Shown here in pieces: positions 14,997 through 22,809 of a DNA stretch of 64,000 nucleotides. Location of the stretch: contig CBCTCU010000006.1 in the NCBI GenBank assembly GCA_965145485.1, positions 1 to 64,000 of the forward strand, read 5' to 3'. Source of the stretch: CABQCM01 sp965145485 (lineage in GTDB: Bacteria; Bacillota; Clostridia; Oscillospirales; Acutalibacteraceae). The first letter of the stretch is position 1; each line of letters starts with the position of its first letter. The position numbers and the translations under genes were made by a program. A model generated the notes under the pieces. The model worked only from the letters and a program-made list of their open reading frames with translations. It ran no database searches and had not been told where the DNA came from.

Positions 14997-16595
14997 TCAT
15001 TGTGTAATAAAAAACATAATTGGATACAATTCATCTGCTTCCAGTGCGATCACCCCTCGTTTTGCAGCCTCATACACATAGGCCATGGGCAAATCCATCA
15101 TACATTCTGTGTGAAGGTAACCTGGGACGATCGAAATGCGTTTTGGGTATGAGATCGGATGATCCCGGCAGATTTTGGCCGCATCTTCCAGGCAGGCGTC
15201 GCAAAAGGCTTTGCCGGCTTCTCTTTCGATTTCGCCAAACCGGGCATTCTCATCCCTTGTAATGTACGGTACGGCCGGTATCTTCTTACCATCTGCCTCT
15301 TTGATAAAGCCCAGCCTTTCCAGATCGGGGATCAGCTCGGCCTGAAAGGCATTGACCGAATCGGTTCTCACCGCGTCGATGGCCAGCGCCCGTTCCCTCT
15401 CGGACAGACTGTATTTGAATTTCGCCTGGTGCGTATGCCCGACCGGCGTATCCCATTCTATGGACGATACAATGGTTTCATTGATCGTATCGGTATTGCA
15501 TCTTCCACTGACCGCATATTTGGAACGCTCGTCATGAAAATCATAGCCATGCGGATAACGGCCACCGGAAGCAATCCATTTGCCGTAATTGGGGCGATCC
15601 GGATAATCCGAAAAGTCCATGGATTTTTCGCCGGTTACAGCCTCCTCCAACCTCCAGATATAGCTTTGACGGGCAGAAAGCACGGCTTGGATATACCGCT
15701 GGGTTGGATTGTAGGCCGAAAATCCCTGGATGTCCTGGTACTGTTCCACCATGCGTAGGAAAATTGGATGTACGGCGTCAAAGGTTTTCGCGGCGAAAGC
15801 TTTGCACAGCGCCAGTGATTTTTCCCGGTCTTTTCCATCCAGTATGACAAAATCGGTTGCCACCTTGGTTCCGACGCGCTTCATCAACTGCGCGTCCACC
15901 AGTTTCTCCACGGCTTCCTCCACAAACGCCATGGGAACCCCAAGCGCCTGCCCGATTTCTAAAACCGAAAGCGGCTTCTCATAAGCGATGAGCAAAATGT
16001 TCTGGTCCATTGCATTTTCGATACAGGAAAACGGCTCGCGGTTTTGTCCCATCCGTCCATTGATACCAATCGTCAAAGTCTCGGGTTGAAAACTATTCGC
16101 TTGATAGGTTGCCATTGTTTCCACTCCTTTTTTCACTTTTTCTCTTCCAGTGTCCAGCCGGCTGAGAACGGTGCCCTTGGGTATGGAGAGGGTTTCGGCA
16201 ATCTGTGCGACGCTTTGACCTTGCACGTAATACAGCACCATCACCTCGCGGTACGTCTTCGACAGAAAAGCAAGCTCTCGGCGCACAACCTGCGCCTCCT
16301 CCGATCGAATGACTTCGTCGGACGGGCTTTCATCACAGGCCACCTCGTTTGGCATCTCATCATAACAAACGGTGCTGATTTTATATTTTTTTCGCAAAGC
16401 CATGAAAAATCGATTGTTGAGCACAGAGAGCAGGTATGCCTTTGGATTGTGTATTTGCGTGCCTTTGGATAGCGCATCCAGAGCATACAGACAGGTTTCC
16501 TGCACGAGTTCCTCCGCCTGACCAGCATCTCTGGTTTTGATCAAGGCGGTCTTATAGAGCACATCCATATAGGACAGCAGCGCATCGACGTCCAA
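14997..16595 (-). CDS. ECF-type RNA polymerase sigma factor with long C-terminal extension (copy 1)
   Basis: The first 160 of 532 residues form a sigma-70 family ECF factor: region 2 at about residues 5-72 (QAEELVQETCLYALDALSKG) and region 4 at about 100-155 (REVMVLYYVQGQSVAQIAET, LSIPKGTVLSRL). The remaining 370 residues have no family I recognise. They begin with a winged-helix-like segment (NILLIAYEKPLSVLEIGQAL, LVDAQLMKRVGTKVATDF) and continue with a mixed helical part. A second such protein is encoded 1.4 kb away. No anti-sigma gene is adjacent, so the extension may be the sensor. TTG at 16595 is the start, 7 bases after GGAGGG. The promoter region has a 16-base palindrome. Confidence 0.8.
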   Translation of the reverse strand: MDVDALLSYMDVLYKTALIKTRDAGQAEELVQETCLYALDALSKGTQIHNPKAYLLSVLNNRFFMALRKKYKISTVCYDEMPNEVACDESPSDEVIRSEEAQVVRRELAFLSKTYREVMVLYYVQGQSVAQIAETLSIPKGTVLSRLDTGREKVKKGVETMATYQANSFQPETLTIGINGRMGQNREPFSCIENAMDQNILLIAYEKPLSVLEIGQALGVPMAFVEEAVEKLVDAQLMKRVGTKVATDFVILDGKDREKSLALCKAFAAKTFDAVHPIFLRMVEQYQDIQGFSAYNPTQRYIQAVLSARQSYIWRLEEAVTGEKSMDFSDYPDRPNYGKWIASGGRYPHGYDFHDERSKYAVSGRCNTDTINETIVSSIEWDTPVGHTHQAKFKYSLSERERALAIDAVRTDSVNAFQAELIPDLERLGFIKEADGKKIPAVPYITRDENARFGEIEREAGKAFCDACLEDAAKICRDHPISYPKRISIVPGYLHTECMMDLPMAYVYEAAKRGVIALEADELYPIMFFITQ

Positions 16596-16615
16596 AAGCC
16601 TTCCCTCCCTTTCCC

Positions 16616-16631
16616 ATGTAATGCATTACAT
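16616..16631. repeat. 16-base perfect palindrome upstream of the sigma factor gene
   Basis: ATGTAATGCATTACAT reads identically on both strands and ends 5 bases from the GGGAGGG ribosome binding region of the minus-strand sigma factor gene. It is a candidate operator or an autoregulatory element. No second copy was found upstream of the paralogous gene. Confidence 0.5.
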
Positions 16632-16810
16632 CAATATAGTTGCACAAAAGGAGTGTTGATTTGCTTTTTTCATCATTATATTGAGCAATCCAGGAAAAAG
16701 CAACCATGCGGGTATGGAAAACCCATTGATTTTCATGCGGCCATGGCCCAGATCCCGTCTGACGCTTTGGTTGTACCGCACTGGCACGATAGAAAGGAGG
16801 ACATTCCGAC

Positions 16811-16876
16811 ATGACACAAACACAGTCTTTGCCCCATCGCCCTTGGATGATGCATCGTGCAATACCCAATCCATAG
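16811..16876 (+). CDS. possible 21-residue peptide gene
   Basis: A 21-codon frame (starts MTQTQSLPH, ends RAIPNP) follows the very strong site AAAGGAGG with 10 bases between. It lies in the 440-base gap between the sigma factor and the surface-protein remnant and is followed at once by a run of seven C, a place where a longer gene could have been broken. No family is recognisable. The ribosome binding site is the only support, so it may be a relic. Confidence 0.25.
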   Translation: MTQTQSLPHRPWMMHRAIPNP

Positions 16877-16980
16877 CCCCCCCTGGACGTGAAAAAAATC
16901 CGTATTTGCCTGCCGTCCGCCGATGGTGTACCGCCTGCGCCGTTGCAAAAGCGAATCTTTGCGTTCCAGATGGGGCATAG

Positions 16981-17018
16981 AAAAAAACCAGACGGCGCGG
17001 AAAATGGCTTCCGTCGCC
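16981..17018 (-). terminator. terminator after the surface protein remnant
   Basis: On the minus strand GGCGACGG and CCGCGCC pair around a 10-base loop with one bulge, followed after GTCTGG by seven T. It lies 20 bases past the stop of the surface-protein frame. Confidence 0.6.
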
Positions 17019-17038
17019 GCCTTTGCTTTTAGGGGAAA

Positions 17039-17697
17039 TTATTGATTTTCTTTTGCTTGCTGTCGACGCCTTATCGCCTGGAATGCAAGCCATGTGGCAC
17101 TAAGGGATAAAAACGCGACCCACACAAGGATGTTGCTGTCATCGCCGGTCTGAGGGCTTTTGCTGCCGTCCCCGGTCTGGGGCGAGGCTTCGCTGGAGCT
17201 GGGCTCATTCGGCCGCCCTGGCTCGCTTGGTCCTCTTGGTTCATCTGGTTGATCCGACGGATCTGGGGGGATATCCGTGAGCTTATCCACCGAAATCTTG
17301 CCGTCCGACGTTACCGTCAGACCCAGATCAAGATCAGCATTCTCCGGTGTTGTCAGCGTATAGCTGCCATCCGGATTTGGGGTGATTCCCGGCTCGTCCT
17401 GGCCGATTTCAACTTCCGTATAACCGATGATGTCGCCGTCCTCGTCCGTGATGGTGACAGGATGATACCCGTCCGGCACATCCTCGATGGTAAAGTTTCC
17501 GTCCTCATCGGTCACGCTTGTTTGTCCACCGTGGCTCCGGGGATGGGATCGCCGTTATCATCGGTAATCGTGCCGCTGATGTCGTGGGTGCTGGCCGGGT
17601 TGACGGGCACTGCCTCGGTTTCTACAACCAGCTCCTTTTCCCCGTAGACAGGCCCCTGGTGTGTTTGCCTGAAAACATCGTATACGATCGGTTCCCA
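17039..17697 (-). pseudogene. remnant of a cell-wall-anchored surface protein
   Basis: The minus strand encodes the C-terminus of a sortase-type surface protein: a carboxypeptidase-regulatory/Cna-B-like beta domain (DEDGNFTIEDVPDGY), a Pro/Ser/Glu-rich spacer, two LPXTG-like motifs in SPQTGDGSKSPQTGDDS, a hydrophobic segment and a basic tail (RRRQQAKENQ). The domain starts in another frame as DISGTITDDNGDPIPGATV; near 17515-17520 one base is out of register, after which that frame stops at once. Upstream, the first frame is closed by TAA at 17698-17700. No signal peptide or start can be found. So it is a truncated, frameshifted gene, unless the frameshift is a sequencing error. It sits between the two long sigma factors. 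Confidence 0.7.
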
Positions 17698-17858
17698 TTA
17701 CACACGGTCGATCGTATTGTTTTCCTTAACAGACGATCGGCGCTCAACAAAACACCAAACGCTTGATCCAGTCCATGCTTTTTCATGAGTTGTTAGCATT
17801 GTTTTCAACACCCTCTCCCCTATGAATACATGATCTCATCTGCATCTTCACGCAAAAC

Positions 17859-17892
17859 AAGAAGCCGGCTCTTTGTCAAGAGCCGGCTTCTT
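17859..17892. terminator. strong bidirectional terminator
   Basis: AAGAAGCCGGCTCTT and AAGAGCCGGCTTCTT form a perfect 15-base stem with a 4-base loop, 118 bases after the end of the second sigma factor gene on the minus strand. The 310 bases from 17698 to 18009 hold nothing else recognisable. Confidence 0.8.
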
Positions 17893-18009
17893 TGTGTACT
17901 ATAATGGCGGTGCGAAAAAGAACGCTATGAGAAATCCTCAAAACATAGGAACTCTCGCTACAATCATACAACACCGAACGATCGGCCGAAAAGCAAATCT
18001 CGTTGCGTA

Positions 18010-19665
18010 TTATCCTATCGTTAGATAAGCGCCTAGCATCCTTCGTTTCGCACTTTCCGGGTCCGTTTCATCGTAGGTAAGCCAACCGATATCCAACGCC
18101 TCTTGCAACACCCACTCGCGCGGGAACATCAAATTTTGCACGGCATGCTGGATGGCATATTCATCGTCCTTCAAAAAGACGGGTACTTCGGCAAGCACCG
18201 CCTCGCGACACACCCGATACTGCGATTCAAACAGCTCTTCTATCGGCGCGATAAGCCGGTCGTATTCCAACTGCTGTTCCGATGTCCATGCCTTCCTTTT
18301 GCTGGAAAACGATACCCAAATGGTTGGAATAAATTCCTCACCTACTTGTTTCACATAGCCAAAGTCACTCAATTCTTGCATCACAAAGGCCGGCGCCTTA
18401 TCCGGCGTTTTACACGCCACCGCCACCAGGGCGTGAAGCTGTTCGACTGACAATAAGTCTGGGGTTTGCTCGTTGATCTTTTTGTAGTTGAACTTATACT
18501 GCCCGAACTGATAATGGTAGCCGTCGCTACTGTAGTCGGGTGTTTCGCCGCCGCCATGAAGACCTACGAAAGGCGGACAAGCTACCGAACAATTTTCCAA
18601 CCCCATCAGATCCCATTGACCGCCATCCGGGCGGATCGTATGACCATTGCGCCCTGCGCCCTTACGCTGATCCATGTGTTTGCCCCGATTGCGCCAATAT
18701 AGTGTATCAACCTTTTGCATGAGCAATGCCCATTTCATATCTTCATATGGCTGATATCCTTCCTGCCAAACCGAGCCGTTTTCCTCGTCACAGCGAATGC
18801 TGAATTCCACCGCCTTGATCAGCAGCCTTGTCAGTTCCTGCGTGATGGACGCCATATGAGCGTAGCACCGTTGCTGTGCCCTATCACTGACAATGAAGAC
18901 GGCCGTTTCGTATTTGTCGCCGCTTTGATTCATCAGCGTGGAATGCACTAATCGCATGAGCTCATCTTCCATATACGGCAACGCAATGCCCATTTCGATA
19001 GCCAATTCTTCCGCCGTCTGCGGATTGCGATAACAGGCCAGTAGGATGTTCTTGACCATCAAGCGGCTGAGAAAGCACCATGGCGCCCCATCTCTGCTGC
19101 TTTCTCCGTTCATAACAAATCCGACGTTTTCCGGTTTGTAGCTCAGTACCCCAAATTCCCGTGACATAGCAAAGCCCTCCTTCAGTTTTTTACGTATACG
19201 GTGTATTTTTGAAAGTACCGTTCCTTTTGGAAGACGAAGCGAACGAGCAATATCATCGATTTTCATCCCATCGATATAATAAGCGACGAGAATTTCCCGG
19301 TATTCCTTTGCCACGAATGCTAACTCACGCCGCAGCAGTTTCAGCTGTTCCTCTTCAACGACGGCGTCTTCGAAAGCATGGTCATGGGGAATAGCGTACT
19401 CGGAAATATCCTCTGGAAGGACATTTTCACGCCTGCTTCTGGAACGAATTGCCCATTTACTGTATCGGTTGCGGGCAATCGCCCATACCCATGCATGAAA
19501 CTGATCCGGGGTCTTGCCGCTGTTCAATGCTTGAATAATGTTCAGCCCGATATCGCTCGATAAATCCTCGGCTTCTGTTGGGTCACTGCATTTTTTGAGG
19601 CAGAAATAAAATACCTTTTCCAAAAATTCATCCGCGTATTTTTGGATCAGGTCACGGTCTGCCAT
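18010..19665 (-). CDS. ECF-type RNA polymerase sigma factor with long C-terminal extension (copy 2)
   Basis: This 551-residue protein has ECF region 2 (DPTEAEDLSSDIGLNIIQAL, HAWVWAIARNRYSKW) and region 4 (REILVAYYIDGMKIDDIARS, LRLPKGTVLSKI) within the first 165 residues, then about 380 residues of unknown type. The extension shares with copy 1 the block NILLACYRNPQTAEELAIEM followed by LVHSTLMNQSGDKYETAVFI, a likely winged helix, and then diverges strongly. The ATG at 19665 follows AAGGAGGTGAAGCACC. No anti-sigma factor lies next to it. A self-contained one-component sigma regulator is a reasonable reading; the signal is unknown. Confidence 0.8.
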   Translation of the reverse strand: MADRDLIQKYADEFLEKVFYFCLKKCSDPTEAEDLSSDIGLNIIQALNSGKTPDQFHAWVWAIARNRYSKWAIRSRSRRENVLPEDISEYAIPHDHAFEDAVVEEEQLKLLRRELAFVAKEYREILVAYYIDGMKIDDIARSLRLPKGTVLSKIHRIRKKLKEGFAMSREFGVLSYKPENVGFVMNGESSRDGAPWCFLSRLMVKNILLACYRNPQTAEELAIEMGIALPYMEDELMRLVHSTLMNQSGDKYETAVFIVSDRAQQRCYAHMASITQELTRLLIKAVEFSIRCDEENGSVWQEGYQPYEDMKWALLMQKVDTLYWRNRGKHMDQRKGAGRNGHTIRPDGGQWDLMGLENCSVACPPFVGLHGGGETPDYSSDGYHYQFGQYKFNYKKINEQTPDLLSVEQLHALVAVACKTPDKAPAFVMQELSDFGYVKQVGEEFIPTIWVSFSSKRKAWTSEQQLEYDRLIAPIEELFESQYRVCREAVLAEVPVFLKDDEYAIQHAVQNLMFPREWVLQEALDIGWLTYDETDPESAKRRMLGAYLTIG

Positions 19666-19935
19666 GGTGCTTCACCTCCTTCCCATCAGATAGTGTCGGA
19701 AAACGAATTGTGATTGCATAAAATCACGAAAATTTTTTGGTGAAACAAAGAAGCAAGCGATAGGAACCCGTGCACCTTTATTGAGAAAGGCTCACGAAAT
19801 CATCGACAACAAGCTCATCGCTTCATTCATTGAAAAGACCTGTTTTTCGATAAAAATGTTGAAATAGGTCTCATTCCTATGGCCCAATGGAATTTAGGAT
19901 TGAAAAGCTCTCCACGCGCCGCAGGCACGTCTGTT

Positions 19936-20106
19936 AAAAAGTTGGTAGCGCCGAGAAGGCGTTGTGAGCGCGTTTATAATGTTGATAAGCAAACAACCGA
20001 AGCAAGCGTGACTTTTTGCGGGGACAAGGAATGACGGATCGGTGTGAGAAATCCCCAATAGTTCGGCTGGGGGATCTTGAATGAAGCGTAGTCCATTCCG
20101 ACGTGG
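19936..20106 (+). ncRNA. structured RNA, copy A (possibly raiA motif)
   Basis: A noncoding segment shares an ordered set of features with 47560-47724: AAAAGTTG near the 5' end, small hairpins (19959-19971; GTTG/CAAC at 19981-19997), the block AAGCGTGACTTTTTGCG (20004-20020; 15 of 17 bases identical to copy B), a long 3' arm closed here by GGAATG/CATTCC (20028-20033 with 20094-20099) and ATCCCC/GGGGAT, and a CCGACGTGG end. Stems in the two copies differ in sequence but keep position, as expected for RNA structure. The shape recalls the raiA-motif large noncoding RNA of Firmicutes, but I cannot run a covariance model. No open frame covers it. Confidence 0.5.
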
Positions 20107-20132
20107 TCGGAGTGGAATTATAGGATTTTAGG

Positions 20133-20170
20133 AAAATAAAAAATGGGAGAGTCCTATCAGGACACTCCCA
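20133..20170 (-). terminator. second terminator downstream of tRNA-Pro
   Basis: TGGGAGAGTCCT-ATC-AGGACACTCCCA (20144-20170) is a 12-base stem with a single A-A mismatch; on the minus strand it is followed by TTTTTTATTTT. It backs up the terminator at 20235-20264. Confidence 0.75.
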
Positions 20171-20234
20171 CTGTCAACAGGTAAAGAAAAAGATGCATTT
20201 CCAGCGCGAGTACTAAAACTCCGGCAAAGAAAAA

Positions 20235-20264
20235 AGCCCCGCACGCGAATTGCGTGTCGAGGCT
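20235..20264 (-). terminator. terminator of tRNA-Pro
   Basis: On the minus strand AGCC..CACGC-AATT-type loop-GCGTG..GGCT forms a hairpin followed by TTTTTT, starting 7 bases after the tRNA 3' end. Confidence 0.75.
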
Positions 20265-20270
20265 CTCGAC

Positions 20271-20347
20271 TGGTCGGAGTGTCGGGATTCGAACCCGAGG
20301 CCTCTTGGTCCCGAACCAAGCGCGATACCAAACTTCGCCACACCCCG
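20271..20347 (-). tRNA. tRNA-Pro, anticodon CGG
   Basis: The minus strand folds into a full cloverleaf: acceptor CGGGGTG with CACTCCG, D-arm with TTTGGTA, anticodon stem CTTGG/CCAAG around TTCGGGA (anticodon CGG at 20311-20313), T-arm GGGTTCGAATCCC, and an encoded 3' CCA. It reads proline codon CCG, in keeping with the GC-rich genome. Confidence 0.95.
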
Positions 20348-20636
20348 ATTGGCGACAACTTTATATATTATATGTTTTAAAGCGTGTTTTGTCAATAGGT
20401 TTTATTGAGAAAAAGCGAATTTATCCTAGAACACAAGAATCCCCGCATTGCCGTAAAGTGGCTGTTGATAACCTGCTATACAATAGACAGGTGGGTATTC
20501 TCCCCACAGCTTTGTGCTCCCAACGTCCGGCTTGTCACCGGGAGGTCTGCAAACCCACTGCAGGAGCCGAATTCCCTTTTAAAAAACTTGTAGGGTTATA
20601 AAGCCACAATTCGCGAACAACGCAGGGAAAACCAGG

Positions 20637-20936
20637 CTACTCCATATCGTCAAAATCAAACAGATCTTGCAACCGGCTCATAAACAAATTACCGATGCGG
20701 TCAAACTCGGCGTCATCCTCAATTTCCTCAAAAAACTCCTCGCCGTTCTCGTCCGTAACAAGGCGCATAATGACGAGGTTGCCACTGTCCTCCACCGCGG
20801 CCGACGGATCATCAAAATAAGGGGTCAGGGCAACGTAGGAAACATCGTCCTCTTCCAGCGTATCCAGAAGCTCGAATGTATATTCCTCCCCCTCGTCGTT
20901 GGTCAACGTCAACAGGTCGGGATTATATTCCTCCAT
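20637..20936 (-). CDS. DUF1292 family protein
   Basis: The 99-residue acidic protein fits the DUF1292 (YrzB-like) family of small cytoplasmic Firmicute proteins: LLTLTNDEGEEYTFELLDTL at the start, VSYVALTPYF in the middle, and a tail rich in Glu/Asp. In many genomes it lies beside ruvX/alaS genes, but not here. The ATG at 20936 follows GAGGG; the in-frame start 13 codons earlier has no site. A good promoter is present at 21214-21242 on the minus strand, giving a leader of about 270 bases. The function of the family is unknown. Confidence 0.85.
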   Translation of the reverse strand: MEEYNPDLLTLTNDEGEEYTFELLDTLEEDDVSYVALTPYFDDPSAAVEDSGNLVIMRLVTDENGEEFFEEIEDDAEFDRIGNLFMSRLQDLFDFDDME

Positions 20937-21192
20937 CTTGATGCCCTCATTTCTGTCCAGTATGCCGGCTATCATAAAAAGACGGCGTTAGAAGCTCAAA
21001 CTTGTATGCAGCGGCGTGATGGCAAGCGCCGTCAGACCAACGAATCTGTTTCGTCGGCGTCCGTCTGCCGGTAGAAAAACGCCACGCCTGAGACGATGCA
21101 TCAAGCAAGTTTGCCACGCACGCTTTATGATAGCATGAACACACAGTGCGGATGCCATCCTATGCACATGGCCGTAGGCCATGCTGAAATTA

Positions 21193-21220
21193 GTATAATA
21201 ACCGCCTGCGGCTATTATAC
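21193..21220. repeat. hairpin-forming palindrome in the divergent promoter region
   Basis: GTATAATA-A-CCGC-CT-GCGG-C-TATTATAC forms a 12-pair stem with one mismatch. It contains the -10 element of the leftward promoter and a mirrored TATAAT on the plus strand, so it may be an operator rather than a terminator. Confidence 0.5.
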
Positions 21221-21242
21221 CCCGATCGTGAATAATAGTCAA
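21214..21242 (-). promoter_or_regulatory. sigma-A promoter reading toward the DUF1292 gene
   Basis: On the minus strand TTGACT (21237-21242) and TATAAT (21214-21219) are 17 bases apart. It diverges from the glycosyltransferase promoter only 30 bases away. Confidence 0.7.
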
Positions 21243-21270
21243 CCCAATTTTACGGGAAACGCACGATCGG

Positions 21271-21299
21271 TTGACTTTCCATATTCAATCGGGTATACT
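21271..21299 (+). promoter_or_regulatory. sigma-A promoter of the glycosyltransferase gene
   Basis: TTGACT (21271-21276) and TATACT (21294-21299) are 17 bases apart and stand 37 bases before the ATG at 21336. Confidence 0.75.
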
Positions 21300-21335
21300 T
21301 TGACGCAGACCGCTTATCAAAGGAGTAATCGCGCC

Positions 21336-22325
21336 ATGGCCCAGCCAAATCCCCTTGTTTCCATCATTATTCCGATTTATAACGTGGAGCAGTACCTTGA
21401 GCGCTGTGTTGCGTCGGTGCGCTGCCAAACCTATCGCAATCTGGAAATTCTGCTTGTCGACGACGGTTCCCCCGACCGTTGCGGCGCGATGTGCGACGCT
21501 TACGCGCAGGAGGATGGGCGGATTCGTGCGTTGCATAAGAAAAATGGCGGGCAATCCGACGCGCGCAATGTGGGGATCGAGGCCAGCACGGGGGATTATG
21601 TCGCGTTTATTGACAGCGACGACTTTATTGAGCCCGATATGATCGAAACGCTCCTTCGCCTGATTGAGCGCTATCATGCGGATTTCTCCAGCTGTGGGGT
21701 GGCCAACTGTTACCAGGACACGACTACCCTGCAATACCAGACGATGGAAGAGGGCTGCGTGGACGGCGAGACCGCCTTTGGCTATATTCTGGAAGGCAAG
21801 CGAATTGCCGGCTCAATGTGCAACAAGCTGCTTGACCGCCGCCTGCTTCAAAACCTTCGCTTTCCGCTCGGCCACATTTACGAGGACGCCATGTTTATCG
21901 CCGACCTGATGCCATTGGTCCAGACCGTGGCGTATACCACCCAGCCAAAGTATTATTATTATCATCGCGCCGGGAGCAGCACGACCTCTCGATTCAAAAG
22001 CAGAGATATGGACGCCATCCTCGCATACGACAAAACCCGTCAGGTGGTGCGTGAGCGGTACCCGTCTTTGTCCAAAGTGGCGGATTTCCGCTACATCTGG
22101 GCGCATTTCGTGGTGCTTGACCGGATGTTGGCCGTGGACGACTATTCCAGCTTCCCCGAATTCAAGCCGGTGGTGCGCTTTTTGAAAAAGCACGCCTTTG
22201 CCGCGGCGGCAAACGCCAATTTTACCAAAGGCAGACGGCTGGCGGCCTTGATTTTACGCTTCAGCCTCCCCTTATACCGCAAGCTGATGCTGCACTATCA
22301 GCATCAAGTCGCCGATGGCGAATAA
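21336..22325 (+). CDS. family 2 glycosyltransferase
   Basis: The 329-residue protein has a GT-A fold of family GT2: LVSIIIPIYNVEQYLERCVA at the N-terminus, ILLVDDGSPDRC, the acceptor-side NGGQSDARNVGIE and the nucleotide/metal motif FIDSDD. Such enzymes add a sugar to lipid carriers, teichoic acids or exopolysaccharide at the inner face of the membrane. The ATG at 21336 has AAAGGAG 11 bases upstream; the longer frame from 21096 lies outside the transcript predicted from the promoter. It is a single gene ended by the 22762-22793 terminator, so its polysaccharide is unknown. No membrane segment is evident. Confidence 0.9.
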   Translation: MAQPNPLVSIIIPIYNVEQYLERCVASVRCQTYRNLEILLVDDGSPDRCGAMCDAYAQEDGRIRALHKKNGGQSDARNVGIEASTGDYVAFIDSDDFIEPDMIETLLRLIERYHADFSSCGVANCYQDTTTLQYQTMEEGCVDGETAFGYILEGKRIAGSMCNKLLDRRLLQNLRFPLGHIYEDAMFIADLMPLVQTVAYTTQPKYYYYHRAGSSTTSRFKSRDMDAILAYDKTRQVVRERYPSLSKVADFRYIWAHFVVLDRMLAVDDYSSFPEFKPVVRFLKKHAFAAAANANFTKGRRLAALILRFSLPLYRKLMLHYQHQVADGE

Positions 22326-22761
22326 ACGCCATGCGACCGGCACGATTCTGCGTTAAGCCCTGCTATTCGCGCCGATAAGGGTTCCTGCGGAGGAGCTCAC
22401 CGTGCTTTCCCTATTTCCCGGCTTGACCGAGGAATATGGCTTAGTTCGTCGTCCGGCCACATTCTTCAAAGTGCGGTTTTTACCGGCATTCTTTCCAGAA
22501 GCTCGCAGCTTTCCGCCTCTCTCATCCCGCTACCCGTTGACAAGTTTTCGTTCGCGGATTATAATGGACCGCTCAAATAAATGAGCCGACGTATATAGCC
22601 CGCGTCGATGCATCGTGCGCCCCGGCGGGCGCCCTATCCTACAGTGACGCAAAGTTTGCGACAGCGATCTGCATAACGCTCCTTGCTCCATCCGGTGGTA
22701 TCCTGCAAGTCTCTTGGCATGATCGCCCGGTGCGAGAGGTGGTAGGGAAAAACCAACTACA
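22326..22761. other. intergenic region without recognised gene
   Basis: These 436 bases separate the converging glycosyltransferase and pyk genes. A 60-codon frame at 22402 follows GGAGGA but its Phe/Pro/Ser/Arg composition and lack of any family make it unconvincing. No repeats or RNA were recognised before the terminator. Confidence 0.5.
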
Positions 22762-22793
22762 ACACCCCCGGCCTGCCAGCAGGCCGGGGGTGT
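22762..22793. terminator. bidirectional terminator between the glycosyltransferase gene and pyk
   Basis: ACACCCCCGGCCTG and CAGGCCGGGGGTGT form a perfect 14-base stem with a 4-base loop, in the gap between the two converging genes. Confidence 0.8.
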
Positions 22794-22809
22794 GTTACTA
22801 CATGCGCAA

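Noticed and set aside
19936..20106. Group II intron or RNase P RNA as explanation of the structured RNA
   Set aside because: No domain V sequence, intron-encoded protein or RNase P conserved segments were seen.
22402..22584. 60-codon frame with GGAGGA upstream
   Set aside because: The ribosome-like site is suggestive but the Phe/Pro/Ser/Arg-rich product has no family and the frame lies in a convergent gap; treated as chance.
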